64,000 nt of DNA, taken from NCBI RefSeq assembly GCF_011303755.1, contig NZ_CP049885.1, forward strand, positions 3,070,001 through 3,134,000, written 5' to 3'. Each line of letters opens with the position of its first letter. Position 1 is the first letter of the stretch. The stretch comes from Acidovorax sp. HDW3. GTDB taxonomy: Bacteria > Pseudomonadota > Gammaproteobacteria > Burkholderiales > Burkholderiaceae_C. This document shows positions 8,428 through 18,425 of this stretch, one piece after another. Position numbers and translations under genes: made by a program. The notes under the pieces were generated by a model. The model had not been told where the DNA came from, made no database searches, and saw only the letters and a program-made list of their open reading frames with translations.

Positions 8428-10131
8428 TCAAGCCATGACTTGGGGGTGCGCCTGCGCCGCTGTCTGCGGTGGCTGGCGCCGCTGGCGCAGCCGGTTGGCA
8501 GCGCTCACCATGGCTTGCACCGAGGCGGTGACGATGTTGTAGTGCAGGCCGACGCCAAAGGTGGCGCCGGGCAGGCCGTCCATACCCGCTTCGACGATGG
8601 CCAGCGCCTGCGCGCCCGAGCCGCTGCCGGTGGCGCGCTCCTCGTAGCCGTGGATGCGCAGCGGCAGGCCGAGCGCATCGACGGCGGCATCGATCGGGCC
8701 GTTGCCCTGGCCCTGCAGCGTCAGGCGCTGGCCGTCGATGGCGACGTCGATCTCGATGTGCTGGCCGTCGCCCGCCAGGCGGTGGTCGCCGTACGTCACC
8801 ATGCCCGGCACGCCCTGGGGCTGCTGCAGGTAGGTGGCCTGGAACAGGGCCCAGAGGGTCGCGCCGCTCATCTCGGCCTCGCTCGCGTCGGCGGCGCGCT
8901 GCACCACGGCGCTGAACTCGACCTGCATCCGCCGGGGCATGACGATGCCGCGCTCGCGTTCGAGCAGGTAGGCAATGCCGCCTTTGCCCGACTGGCTGTT
9001 GACGCGCACGATGCCGTCGTAGCTGCGCCCCAGGTCTGCCGGGTCGATGGGCAGGTAGGGCACCTGCCAGGGGCCGGCGCTGTCGTGCGCGGCAAAACCC
9101 TTCTTGATCGCGTCCTGGTGCGAGCCCGAGAACGAGGTGAACACCAGGTCGCCGGCGTAGGGATGGCGCGGGTGAATGGGCAGGCCGGTGCATTCCTCGG
9201 CCGCGCGCGCGACGGCGCCGATGTCGGAAAAATCCAGCCCCGGGTGCACGCCCTGGGTGTAGAGGTTGAGCGCCACCGTCACCAGGTCGAGGTTGCCGCT
9301 GCGCTCGCCGTTGCCGAACAGGCAGCCTTCCACGCGCTCGGCGCCGGCGAGCAAGGCCAGCTCGGCGGCGGCCACGCCCGTGCCCCGGTCGTTGTGCGGG
9401 TGCACAGAGAGCACGATGTGCTCGCGCGGCACAAGGTGCTGGTGCATCCACTCCACCTGGTCGGCAAAGCGGTTGGGCGTGGCGTTTTCCACCGTGGTGG
9501 GCAGGTTGATGATGACCGGGCGCTGCGGGCCCACGCCCCAGGCGGCGAGCGCGGTCTGGCAGGCTTTGAGCGAGACGTCGAGCTCGGTGGCGCTGAAGGT
9601 TTCGGGCGAGTATTGCAGCGTCCACTGCGTCTCGGGCTGGGCGTCGGTCAGGTGCTTGAGGTGGCTGACGTGCGCGTGCACGAAGGCCAGCATCTGCGTC
9701 ACGTTCATGCCGAACACCACGCGCCGCCACACCGGGGCGGTGGCGTTGTACAGGTGCACGATGGCGCGCGGCGCGCCGCGCAGCGCCTGCACCGTGCGCG
9801 CGATCAAATCGGGGCGCGACTGCGTCATGACCATGAGGGTCACGTCCTCGGGGATGAGGTCTTCGTCGATCAGGCGGCGTACGAAGTCGTAGTCGGTTTG
9901 CGAGGCGGCGGGAAAGCCGACTTCGATCTGCTTGAAGCCGATGCGCACCAGCTCCTGAAAGAGCTTCATCTTGCGCGCGCCGTTCATGGGCTCGAACAGC
10001 GCCTGGTTGCCGTCGCGCAGGTCGGTCGAGAGCCACTGCGGCGCGCGGCTGAGGGTGTTGGCGGGCCAGCGGCGCTCGGTGAGGGCGATGGGGGCGGCGG
10101 CGGGGTACTTGCGGGAAGGCTGGGCAATCAT
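8428..10131 (-). CDS. leuA: 2-isopropylmalate synthase (form 2)
   Basis: Commits 2-ketoisovalerate to leucine synthesis by condensing it with acetyl-CoA. 567 residues of the long LeuA type shared by actinobacteria and some proteobacteria. The TIM barrel carries LRDGNQALF, the metal-binding HPHNDRG and NSQSGKGG. The C-terminal third is the leucine-sensing regulatory domain. I chose the ATG at 10131 because GGAG sits 6 bp before it. A GTG at 10143 would add four residues. Upstream is a 28-codon leucine-rich leader with a hairpin, pointing to control by transcription attenuation. It is not accompanied by leuBCD here. Confidence 0.94.
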   Translation of the reverse strand: MIAQPSRKYPAAAPIALTERRWPANTLSRAPQWLSTDLRDGNQALFEPMNGARKMKLFQELVRIGFKQIEVGFPAASQTDYDFVRRLIDEDLIPEDVTLMVMTQSRPDLIARTVQALRGAPRAIVHLYNATAPVWRRVVFGMNVTQMLAFVHAHVSHLKHLTDAQPETQWTLQYSPETFSATELDVSLKACQTALAAWGVGPQRPVIINLPTTVENATPNRFADQVEWMHQHLVPREHIVLSVHPHNDRGTGVAAAELALLAGAERVEGCLFGNGERSGNLDLVTVALNLYTQGVHPGLDFSDIGAVARAAEECTGLPIHPRHPYAGDLVFTSFSGSHQDAIKKGFAAHDSAGPWQVPYLPIDPADLGRSYDGIVRVNSQSGKGGIAYLLERERGIVMPRRMQVEFSAVVQRAADASEAEMSGATLWALFQATYLQQPQGVPGMVTYGDHRLAGDGQHIEIDVAIDGQRLTLQGQGNGPIDAAVDALGLPLRIHGYEERATGSGSGAQALAIVEAGMDGLPGATFGVGLHYNIVTASVQAMVSAANRLRQRRQPPQTAAQAHPQVMA

Positions 10132-10256
10132 GATCGGCTCCACGAATCAAAACGGCAATGCTTGGAAAACAAGATGCGGCATCCCCTGCAGCCCTTCACG
10201 CGGGAGGTGAAGGCTGGTGTGTGGGCCGGGATCGGGGGGATGCGGTGGTTGCGCGC

Positions 10257-10275
10257 AAAAGCCGCTGCGGGCTTT
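10257..10275 (-). terminator. Attenuator hairpin in the leuA leader
   Basis: Minus-strand stem AAAGCC / GGCTTT with a 6-nt loop and a following TTTT, starting at the last base of the leader-peptide stop codon. It would be exposed or hidden according to ribosome position on the leader. Confidence 0.55.
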
Positions 10276-10361
10276 CAGGCAACCAGGGTGGCGAACGCAG
10301 GCAGACCCCGGCCAGGTACTAGACCTAGCGCTAGGGTGGCGGTGAGCAGGCTGCGTTGCAT
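10275..10361 (-). CDS. leuL: Leucine-rich leader peptide of leuA
   Basis: A 28-codon open frame, MQRSLLTATLALGL and on to the C-terminus FATLVA, with seven leucines. Three of them use the CTA codon, rare in this GC-rich DNA, clustered as CTA-GCG-CTA-GGT-CTA-GTA. It ends directly at a hairpin followed by T residues and lies 143 bp before leuA. Leader peptides rich in the end-product amino acid that stall ribosomes and switch RNA hairpins are known for leu operons in proteobacteria. This copy is assigned from codon content and position. No strong ribosome site or promoter was seen. Confidence 0.68.
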   Translation of the reverse strand: MQRSLLTATLALGLVPGRGLPAFATLVA

Positions 10362-10408
10362 AGGGCGGCCATCGTAGCACAGGCGTTTGCACCTGTGCGC
10401 TGGCGCGT

Positions 10409-10813
10409 TCAGCGGGCGCGCTCGGCGTAGCGCGTAAAGCGCAGCGCCTGGCCCTCAGCGGTGATGCGGCGCCAGACGGCGCGCTTTTCGCTCGGGTCGA
10501 GTTCGAGCCACTGCTGCACTTCGGCAAAGCTGCGCCCGCAGCCCTTGCACTGCGCATCGCCCTGGCTGGTCGAGCAAATGGCGATGCAGGGGGTGTCGCT
10601 CTGGCACTCGTACCAGGCCAGCCAGGCGGCCAGGGCTGGGGCGCTGAATTCTGTGGCCAGGGCCTCGCTGCGGCGGTGGTAGGCCAGGTGGGCGTAGAGC
10701 GTGGCCAGCGCCGCCACTTCGGACGCCAGGGTGGCGCCTGCTTGCATCGGGCGCAGGGCGCGCCAGTGGTTGATGGCGGCTTCGATGTCGGTGATGTGGA
10801 TAGGGCGGCGCAT
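10409..10813 (-). CDS. DUF3717-DUF1289 protein with Cys cluster
   Basis: 134-residue cytosolic protein. The N-terminal half (ITDIEAAINHWRAL) looks like DUF3717, a Burkholderiales helical domain. The C-terminal half holds the DUF1289 pattern TPCIAICS, CKGCGRSFAEV and W, with four Cys spaced C-x3-C and C-x2-C that probably bind a metal or Fe-S centre. Function is unknown. It is transcribed divergently from the terC riboswitch and lies upstream of leuL, co-directional with leuA. Confidence 0.72.
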   Translation of the reverse strand: MRRPIHITDIEAAINHWRALRPMQAGATLASEVAALATLYAHLAYHRRSEALATEFSAPALAAWLAWYECQSDTPCIAICSTSQGDAQCKGCGRSFAEVQQWLELDPSEKRAVWRRITAEGQALRFTRYAERAR

Positions 10814-10852
10814 GGGGCGGCGCCATCATAAAACTGTGTTCCAATACCGGCT

Positions 10853-10986
10853 CTTCAAAGGGGAGTAGCCCCCCGTTGTCAGGTCGTCAACACGAAATTT
10901 TGCGATTTCCGGCCTGTCAGGCCGCCAACGGGCGGCTGGGCAAGACCTTTGAGCCCTGGGCCTGCGTGCGCCCGGCTCAAAGCGTT
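10853..10986 (+). promoter_or_regulatory. yybP-ykoY (manganese) riboswitch upstream of terC
   Basis: Contains the signature blocks AAAGGGGAGTAGC (from 10857) and GGGCAAGACCTTTG (about 10938-10951) of the yybP-ykoY class, which senses Mn2+. The closing helix TCAAAGG (10855-10861) / CCTTTGA (10946-10952) shares bases with a competing hairpin TTTGAGCC (10948-10955) / GGCTCAAA (10974-10981). This gives a ready two-state switch. It precedes a TerC-family gene, the classic partner. Confidence 0.9.
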
Positions 10987-11058
10987 GCTGGCCCCTTGCG
11001 GCTTGCTGTGCTCGCCGCCGTCCACGATGGCCTTTTCACTTGCGGCACACATCATCTT

Positions 11059-11796
11059 ATGGACTTCGATTTTCTTACCCATACCCCGTTCTGGATTGCC
11101 CTTGGGCAAATCATCATCATCGACATCTTGCTCGGCGGCGATAACGCGGTTGTCATTGCCCTGGCCTGCCGCAAGCTGCCGCCAGAGATGCGCAGCAAAG
11201 GCATTTTTTGGGGCACGGCAGGGGCCATCGTGCTGCGTGTGGTACTGATTGTGTTTGCCATGACGCTGCTGGCACTGCCCCTCATCAAGGCGGTGGGCGC
11301 AGCCTTGTTGGTGTGGATTGGCGTCAAGCTGATTGCCCCCGAGGAAGATGGCCATGGTGACATTCGCAGCAGCGACAAGCTGCTGGCTGCCATCCAGACC
11401 ATCATCGTGGCCGATTTGGTGATGAGTGTGGACAATGTGATTGCCATTGCCGGTGCTGCGCAGAGCTCGGGTGAACACCAGATTTTGCTGGTGGTGCTGG
11501 GCTTGCTGATCTCGATTCCGATCATCGTCTGGGGCAGCCAGCTGGTCATCAAGCTGATGGAACGTTTCCCGGTGGTGATTGTGCTCGGCGGTATGTTGCT
11601 GGGCTGGATTGCTGGTGGCATGTTGGTCAGCGATCCGGTGTTTGCCCATCCCGAGCAGTGGCTGTGGATGCCCAAGCTGCCGCAGAGCGATATGCTCAAG
11701 TACGGTGCCAGCCTTGCTGGTGCGCTGCTGGTGCTGGGCTTGGGCAAGTGGCTGCTGGCGCGGCGCAAAGGTACGGCCACAGAGCAGGTGCACTGA
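11059..11796 (+). CDS. TerC family integral membrane protein, manganese-linked exporter
   Basis: 245-residue polytopic membrane protein (seven to eight helices) of the TerC/Alx/MeeF-type family. Diagnostic acidic motifs are ILLGGDNAVVIAL and DLVMSVDNVIAIA, the paired Asp-Asn sites. Family members are implicated in Mn2+ efflux or in loading metalloenzymes outside the membrane. I start at the ATG of MDFDFLTH because the preceding 61 codons of the open frame overlap the riboswitch and do not look coding. The Mn riboswitch upstream strongly supports a manganese role. The base composition is a little less GC-rich than its neighbours. Confidence 0.93.
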   Translation: MDFDFLTHTPFWIALGQIIIIDILLGGDNAVVIALACRKLPPEMRSKGIFWGTAGAIVLRVVLIVFAMTLLALPLIKAVGAALLVWIGVKLIAPEEDGHGDIRSSDKLLAAIQTIIVADLVMSVDNVIAIAGAAQSSGEHQILLVVLGLLISIPIIVWGSQLVIKLMERFPVVIVLGGMLLGWIAGGMLVSDPVFAHPEQWLWMPKLPQSDMLKYGASLAGALLVLGLGKWLLARRKGTATEQVH

Positions 11797-11820
11797 ACCC
11801 TGGGTGCTATCCTGGCGCGT

Positions 11821-12171
11821 ATGAAACTGTTGTTCAAATGGCTGCTCAGCGCAGCCGCTTTGCTTCTGGTGGCCCAGCTCTACAGCGGGGTTGAGTTGCG
11901 CGGTTTTGGCTCGGCGCTGCTGGCGGCGCTGGTCATTGGCCTGTTCAACGCGGTGCTGCGACCGCTGCTGGTGGTATTGACCCTGCCGGTGACGGTGGTC
12001 ACCGTGGGCTTGTTTCTGTTCGTCATCAATGCCTTGATGTTCTGGGCCGCTTCCGGGGTGCTCAGCGGCTTTCATGTGACCGGCTTTGGCGCGGCGTTGC
12101 TGGGCTCGCTGTTGTACTCGGGCCTGGGGTTGGTGATCGAATCAGCGCTCGAGCGCCTGTTCCCGCGCTAG
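11821..12171 (+). CDS. Phage-holin-family (4 TMS) membrane protein
   Basis: 116 residues with four hydrophobic helices separated by short loops, and the pattern NAVLRPLLVVLTLPVTVVTVG typical of the Phage_holin_4_2/DUF360 family, common as a chromosomal gene in bacteria and of unknown function. It follows terC by 24 bp on the same strand. Its last 30 bp overlap the 3' end of the convergent BepA-like gene, so both coding ends are constrained. There is no evidence that it is part of a prophage. Confidence 0.82.
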   Translation: MKLLFKWLLSAAALLLVAQLYSGVELRGFGSALLAALVIGLFNAVLRPLLVVLTLPVTVVTVGLFLFVINALMFWAASGVLSGFHVTGFGAALLGSLLYSGLGLVIESALERLFPR

Positions 12172-13683
12172 TGACTGTACGGCGCGCAGCCGGGTGTCGA
12201 TGATTGAGGCCTCGATGTAATCGGCCGCCGCGCTGCTTTGGCGCGCCAGGTCTTGCCCGGCTTTGAAGCGATCGATGGCGGCGGCGTAGTCGTAATGCGC
12301 TACCTGCGCCTCGGCCTCGGCGCGGATGGCGCGCAGGCGCTGGCCCTGTTGCTGCCAGGCTTGCGCCAGCAGCTGCCACAGCGTGGCGTCCTGCGGGTGC
12401 TCGACCAGCCAGGTCTCCAGCGCCCCCGTTACCTCGGCCCCCTGCTCCAGGCGCAGCGCCGCCTGGCTGCGCAGCAGCAGCTCGGGGCGGGCACGGCTCG
12501 GGCTGGCGAGCAAGGCGGCCACCTGCTCGGGCTTGCCCGCCTGCAGTGCAATTTCAGCGGCCAGCAGGCGCACCTGGCGCGCGGCGCCGGCGTGGCCGGC
12601 GCTGGCGGCGCGCAACTGCTCCAGGTTGCGCTCGGCGCCGGCCCATTCGCCCGCCTGGGCATGGACCAGGGCGGCGGCGTACCAGGCGGCGATTTTTTCG
12701 GTGGGCGCCCGGCTGGCAAAGCCGGTGCTTTGCGGCTCGGCCATCCATTGGCGCAGCAAATCGACACCGGGGCGCGCGAGCACGCGCGCGCGCGCGGCGA
12801 GCATGGCGTGTTCGAGCGTGGGCAGCGGGCTCGGCGCTTGCGCCAGCGCGGTCGGCAGGCGGGCGTGCATGTCGGCCATGCGCTCGGTGGTCAGCGGGTG
12901 GCTGCGCAGGTAGGGCCAGCTGCCGTTGTCGTTCAGGCGGTTGGCCTGCTGCAGCTTGTCGAACATGCTGACGAAGCCCTGCGGCGCAAAGCCGGCGGGC
13001 TGCATCAGGCTGTAGCCGACGCGGTCGGCCTCGCGCTCCATGTCGCGGGAGAAATTGAGCTGGTTTTGCACCGCCAGCGCCTGGCCGCCGACCATCAGTG
13101 CCTGGCCGGCGTTGGGACTTTTGCTGGCCGCGAGCGCGCCCAGCACCATGGCGCCGATCATCAGCGGCGTGCTGCGTTGCTGCTGCGCTATCAGGCGTGC
13201 GATGTGGCGCTGCGTGACGTGGCTGAGCTCGTGTGCCAGCACCGAGGCGAGCTCGTCGCGGCTCGTGACGACGCCGATCAGCCCCAGGTGCACGCCCATG
13301 TAGCCGCCGGGCAGGGCAAAGGCGTTGACGCTGCGGTCGCGCCCGAGCAGGATGTGCCAGGCAAAGCGCTCTTGCAGCTCCGGCGTGAGCTCGCCGCGCG
13401 CGCGCGCCGCCTGCACCAGCTGGTCAAAAATGCCCTGCACGTATTCCTGCAGCGGGGCGTCGTCGATGTAGTCCGGGTCGCGGTAGAGCTCGCGGATGAT
13501 GCTGTCGCCAATGCGCCGCTCGGCGCTGGTGGTGAGTGCCAGGCCGTCGCCCAGCGTCGGCAGCGCCGACTGGGCATACATCGGCAGCGCCTGCAGCCCC
13601 CCGATTGCTATCAAAAAAGAAGCTGCTAACGCTTGTCCACAGCGCCTGAGAGGCAAATTTTGTTTGATTTTTTGCACGGCCAT
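12142..13683 (-). CDS. BepA-like M48 metalloprotease with TPR tail
   Basis: 513-residue periplasmic zinc protease. A signal peptide (about 1-38) precedes an M48 domain with HELSH (151-155) and a third ligand region [10 protein letters not shown] (about 215). The C-terminal third is Ala/Leu-rich helices consistent with TPR repeats. BepA (YfgC) in E. coli degrades stalled LptD and BAM substrates in the outer membrane. lptD itself lies 34 kb away here. The hydrophobic core of the signal peptide (residues 14-27) is encoded by a copy of the stem-loop repeat. The 3' end overlaps the holin-like gene by 30 bp. Confidence 0.88.
   Translation of the reverse strand: MAVQKIKQNLPLRRCGQALAASFLIAIGGLQALPMYAQSALPTLGDGLALTTSAERRIGDSIIRELYRDPDYIDDAPLQEYVQGIFDQLVQAARARGELTPELQERFAWHILLGRDRSVNAFALPGGYMGVHLGLIGVVTSRDELASVLAHELSHVTQRHIARLIAQQQRSTPLMIGAMVLGALAASKSPNAGQALMVGGQALAVQNQLNFSRDMEREADRVGYSLMQPAGFAPQGFVSMFDKLQQANRLNDNGSWPYLRSHPLTTERMADMHARLPTALAQAPSPLPTLEHAMLAARARVLARPGVDLLRQWMAEPQSTGFASRAPTEKIAAWYAAALVHAQAGEWAGAERNLEQLRAASAGHAGAARQVRLLAAEIALQAGKPEQVAALLASPSRARPELLLRSQAALRLEQGAEVTGALETWLVEHPQDATLWQLLAQAWQQQGQRLRAIRAEAEAQVAHYDYAAAIDRFKAGQDLARQSSAAADYIEASIIDTRLRAVQSLAREQALER
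13602..13645. repeat. Stem-loop repeat copy 2, inside the protease signal peptide
   Basis: ATTGCTATCAAAAAAGAAGC followed by TGCTAACGCTTG, the tail and arm of the repeat family. Read on the minus strand in frame it gives [13 protein letters not shown], the signal-peptide core. Confidence 0.65.
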
Positions 13684-13754
13684 CCTTGGGCGCCCAGGGC
13701 GCGGGCGCAGGGCCGTATGATGCCCGGCTTGCCCTTTGTGTTCCCTCTTTTGCC

Positions 13755-14246
13755 ATGACCACCAGCTCCCCCCTCACCCACTTCGATGCCCAGGGCCAGG
13801 CCCATATGGTGGACGTGGGCGCCAAAAGTGCCACGCGCCGCCAGGCGATCGCCACCGGCCGCATTCGCATGGCGGCGGCCACGCTGGCGCTGATCGAGAG
13901 CGGCAGCGCCAAAAAAGGCGATGTGCTGGGCGTGGCGCGCATCGCCGCCATCATGGCGGCGAAGAAAACCAGCGACCTGATTCCGCTGTGCCACCCGCTG
14001 GCGCTGACCCGCGTGGCAGTGGAATTTGCCCTGCTGCCGGCAGACAACGCCGTGCAATGCACCGCCACGGTAGAAACTGTGGGCCCGACGGGGGTGGAGA
14101 TGGAGGCGCTGACCGCCGTCCAGGTGGGCCTGCTGACGATCTACGACATGTGCAAGGCGGCCGACAAGCGCATGGTGATGGAGGGCGTGCAGGTGCTGGA
14201 GAAGCACGGCGGCAAATCGGGCAGCTTTGTGGCCTCTGAGGTCTAG
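13755..14246 (+). CDS. moaC: Cyclic pyranopterin monophosphate synthase
   Basis: Second step of molybdenum cofactor synthesis, converting 3',8-cyclo-7,8-dihydro-GTP made by MoaA into cyclic pyranopterin monophosphate. 163 residues, normal length, with [38 protein letters not shown] and KSG near the end. The open frame runs further upstream, but [11 protein letters not shown] is the natural start. It is divergent from the protease gene with a 71-bp spacer. No other moa gene is nearby. Confidence 0.95.
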   Translation: MTTSSPLTHFDAQGQAHMVDVGAKSATRRQAIATGRIRMAAATLALIESGSAKKGDVLGVARIAAIMAAKKTSDLIPLCHPLALTRVAVEFALLPADNAVQCTATVETVGPTGVEMEALTAVQVGLLTIYDMCKAADKRMVMEGVQVLEKHGGKSGSFVASEV

Positions 14247-14249
14247 AAG

Positions 14250-14287
14250 GCGCTTGTACTGAGCGCTACAAGCTATCTTTTTAATAG
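14250..14287. repeat. Stem-loop repeat copy 3
   Basis: GCGCTTGTACTGAGCGC followed by TACAAGCTATCTTTTTAATA, between moaC and the tRNA, directly abutting the encoded CCA end of the tRNA. Confidence 0.65.
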
Positions 14288-14364
14288 TGGCCTGCCCGGA
14301 GGGACTCGAACCCCCGACCTATTGCTTAGAAGGCAATTGCTCTATCCGGTTGAGCTACGGGCAG
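14288..14364 (-). tRNA. tRNA-Arg (anticodon UCU)
   Basis: Read on the minus strand: acceptor CTGCCCG / CGGGCAG, a D arm with AGCTCAACCGGATAGAGC, anticodon loop CTTCTAA giving UCU, T loop TTCGAGT with a 5-bp stem, discriminator G, and a genome-encoded CCA. It reads AGA/AGG codons, which are rare in this GC-rich genome. The repeat at 14250-14287 touches its 3' end. Confidence 0.95.
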
Positions 14365-14380
14365 CCGTGAAGGCTGGCGA

Positions 14381-15160
14381 TCATACCGCCGCTGCAGCAG
14401 CATTGAGGGCAGCCAGGCGCTCGGGCGTGCCCACGTCCGTCCAGCGCCCGCCGTACACCTCGGCGGTGACGCGGCCCGCGTCCATGGCGCGGCGCAGCAG
14501 CGGGCCCAGCGGGGCGGCTTCGCCATCGGGGTTTCCGGGCGCTATGGCGCACCAGGGCTGCGCGAACAGCTCTCTTTTCAGGAGCGCGATGGTGCTGTAG
14601 GTGTAGCGCGGCTGGGGGGCGTCTGCGGGCAGGTTGAGCGCCAGCCCGTTGGGCGAGAGGCCGAAATCGCCCAGCGGATGGTGCGCCGGGTTGGGCACCA
14701 GCCACAGGTGCGCCAGCGCGCTGCTGGCGGCAAAGCGCTCGGCGGCGGCGGCGTCAAAGCGAAAGTCGGGCGCGTACACATCGCCCGCTGCCAGCCAGAA
14801 CAGCGGCCCGAGGTGTGCCAGGGCGCGCGCGATGCCGCCGGCGGTCTCCAGCGCATGGCCAAAATCCTGGCCTTCGTGCGAATATAAAATTGATAGCTGC
14901 TCGCGCTTGCCTGGTGCGGATTTCAGGCCAAAAACATTCCCAAAACAGGCGCTGATTTGCGCCCCCAGCCAGGCGGTGTTGATGACCACCTGCCCCACCC
15001 CGGCTTGCGCCAGCGCTTGTAGGTGCCAGGCCAGCAGCGGGCGGCCCTGCACGGCCAGCAGGGGCTTGGGGCAATGGTCGGTGAGCGGGCGCATCCGCTC
15101 GCCCCGGCCGGCGGCGAGCAGCAGGGCGGGGGGCTGAGAAAAAACGGTGGGCGCGGGCAT
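14381..15160 (-). CDS. murU: Nucleotidyltransferase, MurU-like (N-acetylmuramate-1-phosphate uridylyltransferase)
   Basis: 259-residue sugar-1-phosphate nucleotidyltransferase. The N-terminal LLLAAGRGERMRPLT nucleotide-binding loop, PKPLL, and AAGDVYAPDF (metal-binding Asp) identify the family. WTDVGTPERL is at the end. MurU makes UDP-MurNAc from MurNAc-1-phosphate in the cell-wall recycling bypass. Its kinase partner AmgK is encoded at 50350-51453 rather than beside it. Residues 77-93 (FGLKSAPGKREQLSILY) are encoded by a stem-loop repeat inserted in frame. A mannose-1-phosphate guanylyltransferase activity is an alternative. Confidence 0.82.
   Translation of the reverse strand: MPAPTVFSQPPALLLAAGRGERMRPLTDHCPKPLLAVQGRPLLAWHLQALAQAGVGQVVINTAWLGAQISACFGNVFGLKSAPGKREQLSILYSHEGQDFGHALETAGGIARALAHLGPLFWLAAGDVYAPDFRFDAAAAERFAASSALAHLWLVPNPAHHPLGDFGLSPNGLALNLPADAPQPRYTYSTIALLKRELFAQPWCAIAPGNPDGEAAPLGPLLRRAMDAGRVTAEVYGGRWTDVGTPERLAALNAAAAAV
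14880..14930. repeat. Stem-loop repeat copy 4, inside murU
   Basis: TATAAAATTGATAGCTGC then TCGCGCTTGCCTGG and a residual arm. It reads through in frame and adds about 10 residues relative to my expectation for the family. Confidence 0.72.
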
Positions 15161-15271
15161 GGTGCGCCACTGTAGTGCATCGCCATGCCACCAATGCCGT
15201 TAAACGTGCTGGCCAGGGGTGCACCAGTAAAATAGCGGGCTTTGCCTCTGCCCCCTTTGGAGCCGCCCCCC

Positions 15272-17320
15272 ATGGCCAATACTCAACAAATGGCGAATGC
15301 GATCCGCGCACTCGCAATGGATGCCGTTCAACAAGCCAATTCCGGCCACCCCGGCGCCCCCATGGGCATGGCCGACATGGCGGTGGCGCTGTGGGGCGAG
15401 CACCTGGCGCACAACCCGGTCAACCCGCACTGGGCCAACCGCGACCGTTTCGTGCTCAGCAACGGCCACGGCTCGATGCTGATCTACGCCCTCTTGCACC
15501 TGACGGGCTACGCCCTGCCGATCGAGGAGTTGAAGAACTTCCGTCAGCTGCACAGCAAGACCGCCGGCCACCCCGAAGTGGGCATCACCCCCGGCGTGGA
15601 GACCACCACCGGCCCGCTGGGCCAGGGCATCACCAATGCCGTGGGCATGGCGCTGGCCGAAAAGCTGCTGGCCGCCGAGTTCAACCGCGACGGCCATGCC
15701 GTGGTCGATCACCACACCTACGCCTTCCTGGGCGACGGTTGCCTGATGGAAGGCATCAGCCACGAGGCCATCGCCCTGGCCGGTGCCTGGCGCCTGGGCA
15801 AGCTCATCGCCCTGTACGACGACAACGGCATCAGCATCGACGGCCAGGTGCAGCCCTGGTTCATCGACAACACGGCGCAGCGCTTCACCGCCTGCGGCTG
15901 GAACGTGATTGGCCCCATCGACGGCCACGACGCGGCGGCCGTCTCCACCGCCATCGCCCAGGCCAAGGCCGGGCAGGACAACCGCCCGACCCTCGTCATC
16001 TGCAAGACGCACATCGGCAAGGGCAGCCCCAACCGCGCCAACACCGCCAAGGCGCACGGCGAGCCCCTGGGGGCCGAGGAAATCGCCCTGACCCGCGCGG
16101 CGCTGGGCTGGAAGAGCGCGCCGTTTGAAATCCCCAAGGCCGTGTACGCCGACTGGGACGCGAAAAAGGCCGGTGCCAAGCGCGAAGCCGATTGGGACAA
16201 AGCCTTTGCCGCCTACGCCAAGGCCCATCCCGAGCTGGCCGCCGAATTCACCCGCCGCATGGCTGGCGACCTGCCGAAAAACTTTGCCCAGGTTGCCGTC
16301 GATACCGTGGTGCAGGCGCACAGCAAGGCCGAGACCGTGGCCAGCCGCAAGGCCAGCCAGCTCGCGCTCGAAGCCTTCACCGCCGCCCTGCCCGAGTTGC
16401 TGGGCGGCAGCGCCGACCTCACGGGCTCGAACCTGACCAACACCAAGAGCACGCCCAACCTGCGCTTTGACGCCAACGGCGCAGTCGCCAAGAACGAGGC
16501 CGGCCAGGGCGGGCGCCACATCAACTACGGCGTGCGCGAGTTCGGCATGGCCGCCATCATGAACGGCGTGGCGCTGCACGGCGGCTTCATCCCCTACGGC
16601 GGCACCTTCCTCACGTTCAGCGACTACAGCCGCAACGCCATCCGCATGGCGGCGCTGATGAAGCAGCGCGTGATCCACGTCTTCACGCACGACAGCATCG
16701 GCCTGGGCGAAGACGGCCCGACGCACCAGTCGATCGAGCACATCCCCAGCCTGCGCCTGATTCCGGGCCTGGACGTGTGGCGCCCGGGCGATACCGCCGA
16801 AACCGCCGTCGCCTGGAGCGTGGCGCTGTCCAACCGCGCCATGCCGACGGCGCTGTGCCTGTCGCGCCAGAACCTGCCCTACGCGCCCAAGCGCGATTTG
16901 GGCGACATCTCGCGCGGCGCCTACGTGCTGTCCGAGCCGGCCGACGTGGGCCTGAAGAAGAAAGAGGCGCAGGCCGTCATCATTGCCACCGGCTCCGAAG
17001 TGCAGCTCGCCCTGGCAGCGCAAAAACTGCTGGCCGAGAAAAAAATCGCCGTGCGCGTGGTCTCCATGCCCAGCACCACCACCTTCGACCGCGAAAGCGT
17101 CAAGTACAAAAAGTCCGTCCTGCCCGAGGGCCTGCCGCGCATCGCCGTGGAAATGGCCTGCACCGACGGCTGGTGGAAGTACGGTTGCGCCGCTGTGGTG
17201 GGCATCGACAGCTTTGGCGAGTCGGCCCCGGCGCCGGTGCTGTTCCAGCACTTTGGCTTCACGCCCGAGAACGTGGCGGCCACGGTGCAGGCGGCAATCA
17301 AGCGCAGCAAGAAAAAGTGA
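15272..17320 (+). CDS. tkt: Transketolase
   Basis: 682-residue thiamine-diphosphate enzyme transferring two-carbon units in the pentose phosphate pathway. N-terminal [15 protein letters not shown], the cofactor motif [13 protein letters not shown] ... DDNGISIDG, and the pyrimidine-domain [14 protein letters not shown] are all present. It starts at [12 protein letters not shown]. It runs straight into gap with a 35-bp spacer, so tkt-gap is likely one central-carbon operon, as in other Burkholderiales. It supplies erythrose-4-phosphate used by AroG. Confidence 0.97.
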   Translation: MANTQQMANAIRALAMDAVQQANSGHPGAPMGMADMAVALWGEHLAHNPVNPHWANRDRFVLSNGHGSMLIYALLHLTGYALPIEELKNFRQLHSKTAGHPEVGITPGVETTTGPLGQGITNAVGMALAEKLLAAEFNRDGHAVVDHHTYAFLGDGCLMEGISHEAIALAGAWRLGKLIALYDDNGISIDGQVQPWFIDNTAQRFTACGWNVIGPIDGHDAAAVSTAIAQAKAGQDNRPTLVICKTHIGKGSPNRANTAKAHGEPLGAEEIALTRAALGWKSAPFEIPKAVYADWDAKKAGAKREADWDKAFAAYAKAHPELAAEFTRRMAGDLPKNFAQVAVDTVVQAHSKAETVASRKASQLALEAFTAALPELLGGSADLTGSNLTNTKSTPNLRFDANGAVAKNEAGQGGRHINYGVREFGMAAIMNGVALHGGFIPYGGTFLTFSDYSRNAIRMAALMKQRVIHVFTHDSIGLGEDGPTHQSIEHIPSLRLIPGLDVWRPGDTAETAVAWSVALSNRAMPTALCLSRQNLPYAPKRDLGDISRGAYVLSEPADVGLKKKEAQAVIIATGSEVQLALAAQKLLAEKKIAVRVVSMPSTTTFDRESVKYKKSVLPEGLPRIAVEMACTDGWWKYGCAAVVGIDSFGESAPAPVLFQHFGFTPENVAATVQAAIKRSKKK

Positions 17321-17334
17321 TTGTGTTTTTGTAA

Positions 17335-18354
<1,020 letters not shown>

Positions 18355-18370
18355 GGCGCTGCCCTTGCCC

Positions 18371-18404
18371 CATGAAAAAAGCGCCCGAGGGCGCTTTTTT
18401 CATG
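18371..18404. terminator. Bidirectional terminator between gap and hpf
   Basis: Perfect 16-bp arms, CATGAAAAAAGCGCCC / GGGCGCTTTTTTCATG, with a 2-nt spacer, giving a GC stem and T runs on both strands. Confidence 0.9.
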
Positions 18405-18425
18405 GGACCGCGCAGGGCGGGCGGT

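Noticed and set aside
8405-10150. Second long minus-strand frame over leuA
   Set aside because: Arg/Ala-rich frameshifted shadow of leuA with no motif.
10362-10408. Promoter for leuL
   Set aside because: TACGAT could be a -10 box, but no reasonable -35 lies 16-18 bp upstream, so no promoter is called.
13633-13641. TTGTCCACA, a near DnaA box inside the BepA-like gene
   Set aside because: Single and imperfect, part of a repeat copy, without neighbouring boxes or a CTA run.
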